This document shows positions 61,285 to 64,000 of a DNA stretch of 64,000 nt, in pieces. Origin of the DNA: Anisakis pegreffii (lineage: Eukaryota; Nematoda; Chromadorea; Rhabditida; Anisakidae); NCBI GenBank assembly GCA_035041965.1, contig JAPYMA010000163.1, forward strand, positions 1 to 64,000, read 5' to 3'. Position 1 is the stretch's first letter, and the number at the start of each line of letters is the position of its first letter. A model generated the notes under the pieces. That model ran no database searches. It was not told where the DNA came from and was given only the letters and a program-made list of their open reading frames with translations. The translations under genes and the position numbers were made by a program.

Positions 61285-63543
61285 CGTCGTACAGAAACAT
61301 CACTAGCTGTACAATCAGTTAACAAATCCGGAGGACTATCGTCTTCGAATCATGATATAACCTGACTCGTTCTGTCTTTAATACGAATGGACTAATCCGC
61401 TGATTCATATTATTCACACTATCAACAATATCTGGTTATCGTATAAATTTGTTCACCGAATTCTCATCAGTGTATCAAATCTACACATTTATATCAAAGC
61501 GACCGAAAAGAAACAACACATCTTCCATGAATTGATTTACACGAAGCGAATAATTTGCTCACATGAAAACAACGTTGCGAACAATTCACATTTCGGCATA
61601 AACCCGATCGGTTAGTTAGATTTAGTCTTGCTACCCCTTAGACTGGGAAAGGAGCTCAATCGGCTGATTTTTTTTCCTCAGATCAACTCTGATGAGTTTT
61701 TTTTTCAGGACTCAACCCTGATCTTACTTGATCGTGCTCCTTTCGAACCAGTATGGTAAAACAGAGGAAGCACAAAATGACCTAACGTCAATGTGCTGTG
61801 GAAACAACGATGAAAAATGATGGCTGATGAGCTGACTGGCATACTATTGATATCTGAGACACATTCAATTAATGCTTGATCTGTCTGATGAATATCGATG
61901 TACATGAAGTTTCTGCGCTAAAAACCAACGAACGAAATTACCTTTGCAAGAATACTCAGGTGAGTTTCATGCAAAAGGCAGTTTCTCTTCACAACATGCT
62001 TTTATTAGATCGAAAAATGCTTTTTCCAGCACGAATATTTGTCAGGTTATGACAGAGTCTGAATAAACAGATTGACAGTTATGTCACGAGTAATTCTTTT
62101 GATTTGTGATACGACAATGCATGTTCATGTGTTTGTGTGTTTGCATTAAACATTCGCGCAACTAAGTGAGTGAAATGAAAGTGATCATATTTTATGTTCG
62201 ACATGATTTATTAATATGCATTCACAGGGCTATCATCGAGTGATGTACTGCTGTTTACTTTCATGGTTCGTTCACCAATTACGATTGCATCTCAAATGAA
62301 TGAAATATTTATGATTGGTATCCATGGGAAAGTTGCACGAAAACATTGATCGAGAAGGATGTCAAATATCATAAACGGAAACAGGAGAGATAACTGAAAA
62401 TGCTCGGGTAATTGCACATCTCTCACACATTATTTCCCTAGAAAATTCGAAAAATTTAACTGAATGACTAAATTGACTAAATCAAGAGAAATCCTTTGCA
62501 GTCACTTTTTAATGTGCCTAAGAATGCATGGATTTCTTCAGATTGACCATCATATTAGAAGCAACTAGCAAAACTCACTACCCTCTCAGACCGATCGAAA
62601 GAAGGAAATGCATTAAAATTTCGATATCACAACGAGTGAGTACGGCATGGATGATTGCAGAATTCAGTTTAAGGTGAGAAACCAATCCATTTCATTGCGA
62701 CTGATTTTTTTCGTGACGGAATTTTCTTCTCATTCACCAGACTAACGAGTATTTACGCTTGGTGAATCTAGAATGCCAAACAGGCATTTTAGACAGGCAA
62801 TTATATGTCTCAGTATATATCATTTGCACATAATGAGGCTGCAGATTTTGGTCTCATTTACAATCCCATTTTTAAACGTTATCAAATCAGTGTCCAATGA
62901 AACAATGGAATTTCTTCATCAGAATTCCGCAAGTGTTTTGACAAATCTGTTCGTGAACAGAACATAGACATTCGAATGTGAAAACATCCCTTCGGAGATA
63001 ATTAAGCTGCAAATTTTGGTCTCATTCACAGTGGAGAAGGATTCAGAGTCGAATGGACTTCAGAGAGAAGAGGATTTAGATCTACAAATGATATTTCCTG
63101 GTACAAGAAGTCTTTTATTACGACGGTAGTTCAGTGCAGCTCAGTTGAAATTCGCTTCAAATTCGCTTGAAAGGATGACGAATAATTTCGCAAGCTTGCT
63201 CGAAAACGGTCGTAAACCATTTTCGAGTCGTAAACCACGAATTAACCTAAAAATGATCGTCACATGCAAAAAAATGTTGGTCATAACCCGAATTCTTTTT
63301 AAACAGAAACGTTCGTAAACCGAGGTCCTACTGCATAATGCAGTAAACTGAATAGCTTGTTGCTTCACTGAATTAACAACGAGGATAAAAAAGTTCATGA
63401 AACAACAACTGATCAAAGTCTCACATGAGCAGTTGATTCAGGAAGTATATGCTGATGAATATGATGAAGTTGACATGAATAAGATGAACATAACACTCTT
63501 AAGGAGTACATTTCGACAATGTAAGTCAGCATCTTTTCATATT
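61285..63543. other. no gene recognised
   Basis: AT-rich. It holds the short direct repeat listed separately, and near 63200-63320 three CGTAAACC motifs that may be the remains of an unclassified element. No exon was identified. Confidence 0.4.
62831..63030. repeat. 32-bp direct repeat
   Basis: 62831-62862 and 62999-63030 share TAAT-A-GCTGCA-ATTTTGGTCTCATT-ACA, with four or five differences. They are 168 bases apart in the same orientation. Confidence 0.75.
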
Positions 63544-64000
63544 CATAAAACTGATTGGAGCTGTTCTATATGAGTTTCTCTGTTGCATATAATATATCGA
63601 CTTCCTCTTACAACTACTACGTCAATGCGCGCCCAGTTCATCCGCAATGATCACAACAAAGTCAACCAACACTTTAAATACCGGAACAATTCTTAAAGCT
63701 GTTTGTTTTGCATTTGTTTAAAGAGGTGAAGGTAAGGTAGCTTAGTCTTGGCTAAGTCATCGTATGGTTAAGTCTGCTTATGATCAAGCTTGGAATCAGA
63801 CCTTAATTCAAGCTTAGGTTAGTTTCTGGTTTATGCGAACGCAAAATGTTTGAAAAACGCATCTATCTGAGCAAAATGCTCTCATTCACATTTTCAGTTC
63901 ATGAATTTCACTAGGTTTAAGTGCTGAACGCTTTTTGCGGCAGGTGGAAGCGAGCAAATTTCATTTAAGTGTGAGTGGGACGATACATGGCAGCAGGTAA
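63544..64000. repeat. dispersed repeat, copy 2 (runs off the right edge)
   Basis: It is the counterpart of 58546-58897, and the shared sequence continues to the last base of the window. An 89-base block at 63606-63694 is absent from copy 1. The right end of the repeat lies outside the window, but copy 1 diverges right after GCAGCAGGTAA, so the shared end may be at or near the window edge. Confidence 0.9.

Noticed and set aside
63200..63336. Possible Tigger/pogo-type element ending GTTCGTAAACCGAGGTCCTACTG
   Set aside because: The left end could not be matched to the right end as an inverted repeat and no TA duplication is clear.

Overview
The window reads as AT-rich nuclear DNA of a nematode, probably one with a large, repeat-bearing genome. 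The evidence is four multi-exon genes with animal-type products, 3' splice sites that mostly end TTTCAG or TTTTAG, perfect TTTCAG sites just upstream of two start codons (as expected for spliced-leader trans-splicing), and a GnRH/AKH-type receptor of nematode style. The species cannot be named from the sequence. No rRNA, tRNA, CRISPR or bacterial-type operon was seen.

Layout. (1) 1-4.45 kb, minus strand: the first ten coding exons of VPS45, a Sec1/Munc18 protein of endosomal SNARE fusion; its C-terminal third lies beyond the left edge. (2) 4.45-15.2 kb: gene-poor DNA with a hAT-like MITE, a long hairpin and short tandem repeats. (3) 15.23-27.6 kb, minus strand: a complete 12-exon TMTC4-like gene (752 codons), an ER membrane/TPR protein, with a 7.3 kb first intron. 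(4) 27.6-36.4 kb: intergenic DNA with an internally deleted LTR retrotransposon that keeps its 5-bp target duplication. (5) 36.4-43.4 kb, plus strand: a complete 17-exon ATF6 gene (811 codons) with bZIP, transmembrane segment, S1P-type site and the conserved luminal end. (6) 44.67-49.02 kb, minus strand: a six-exon GnRH/AKH-receptor-like GPCR (359 codons) that ends just after TM7. (7) 49-64 kb: gene-poor DNA with two more hAT-type MITEs, a possible unidentified three-exon minus-strand gene near 54-55 kb, an AGAACAG-rich/TTA-rich repeat block at 60-61.3 kb, and two copies of a 0.35-0.46 kb dispersed repeat 5 kb apart.

All four main genes were assembled by hand from splice signals, reading phase and family similarity; several exons are too short to stand out as open frames. 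Every joined exon pair keeps the frame. TMTC4 and ATF6 are divergent neighbours and both act in the endoplasmic reticulum, while VPS45 acts in endosomal membrane traffic and the GPCR at the cell surface. There is no sign that the four form one pathway. I did not find a clearly new biological system. The most unusual items are the frequent non-CAG 3' splice sites shared by three genes, the tail-less neuropeptide receptor, the well-preserved deletion scar of the LTR element, and repeat families carrying GCCA-N5-TGGC dyads.
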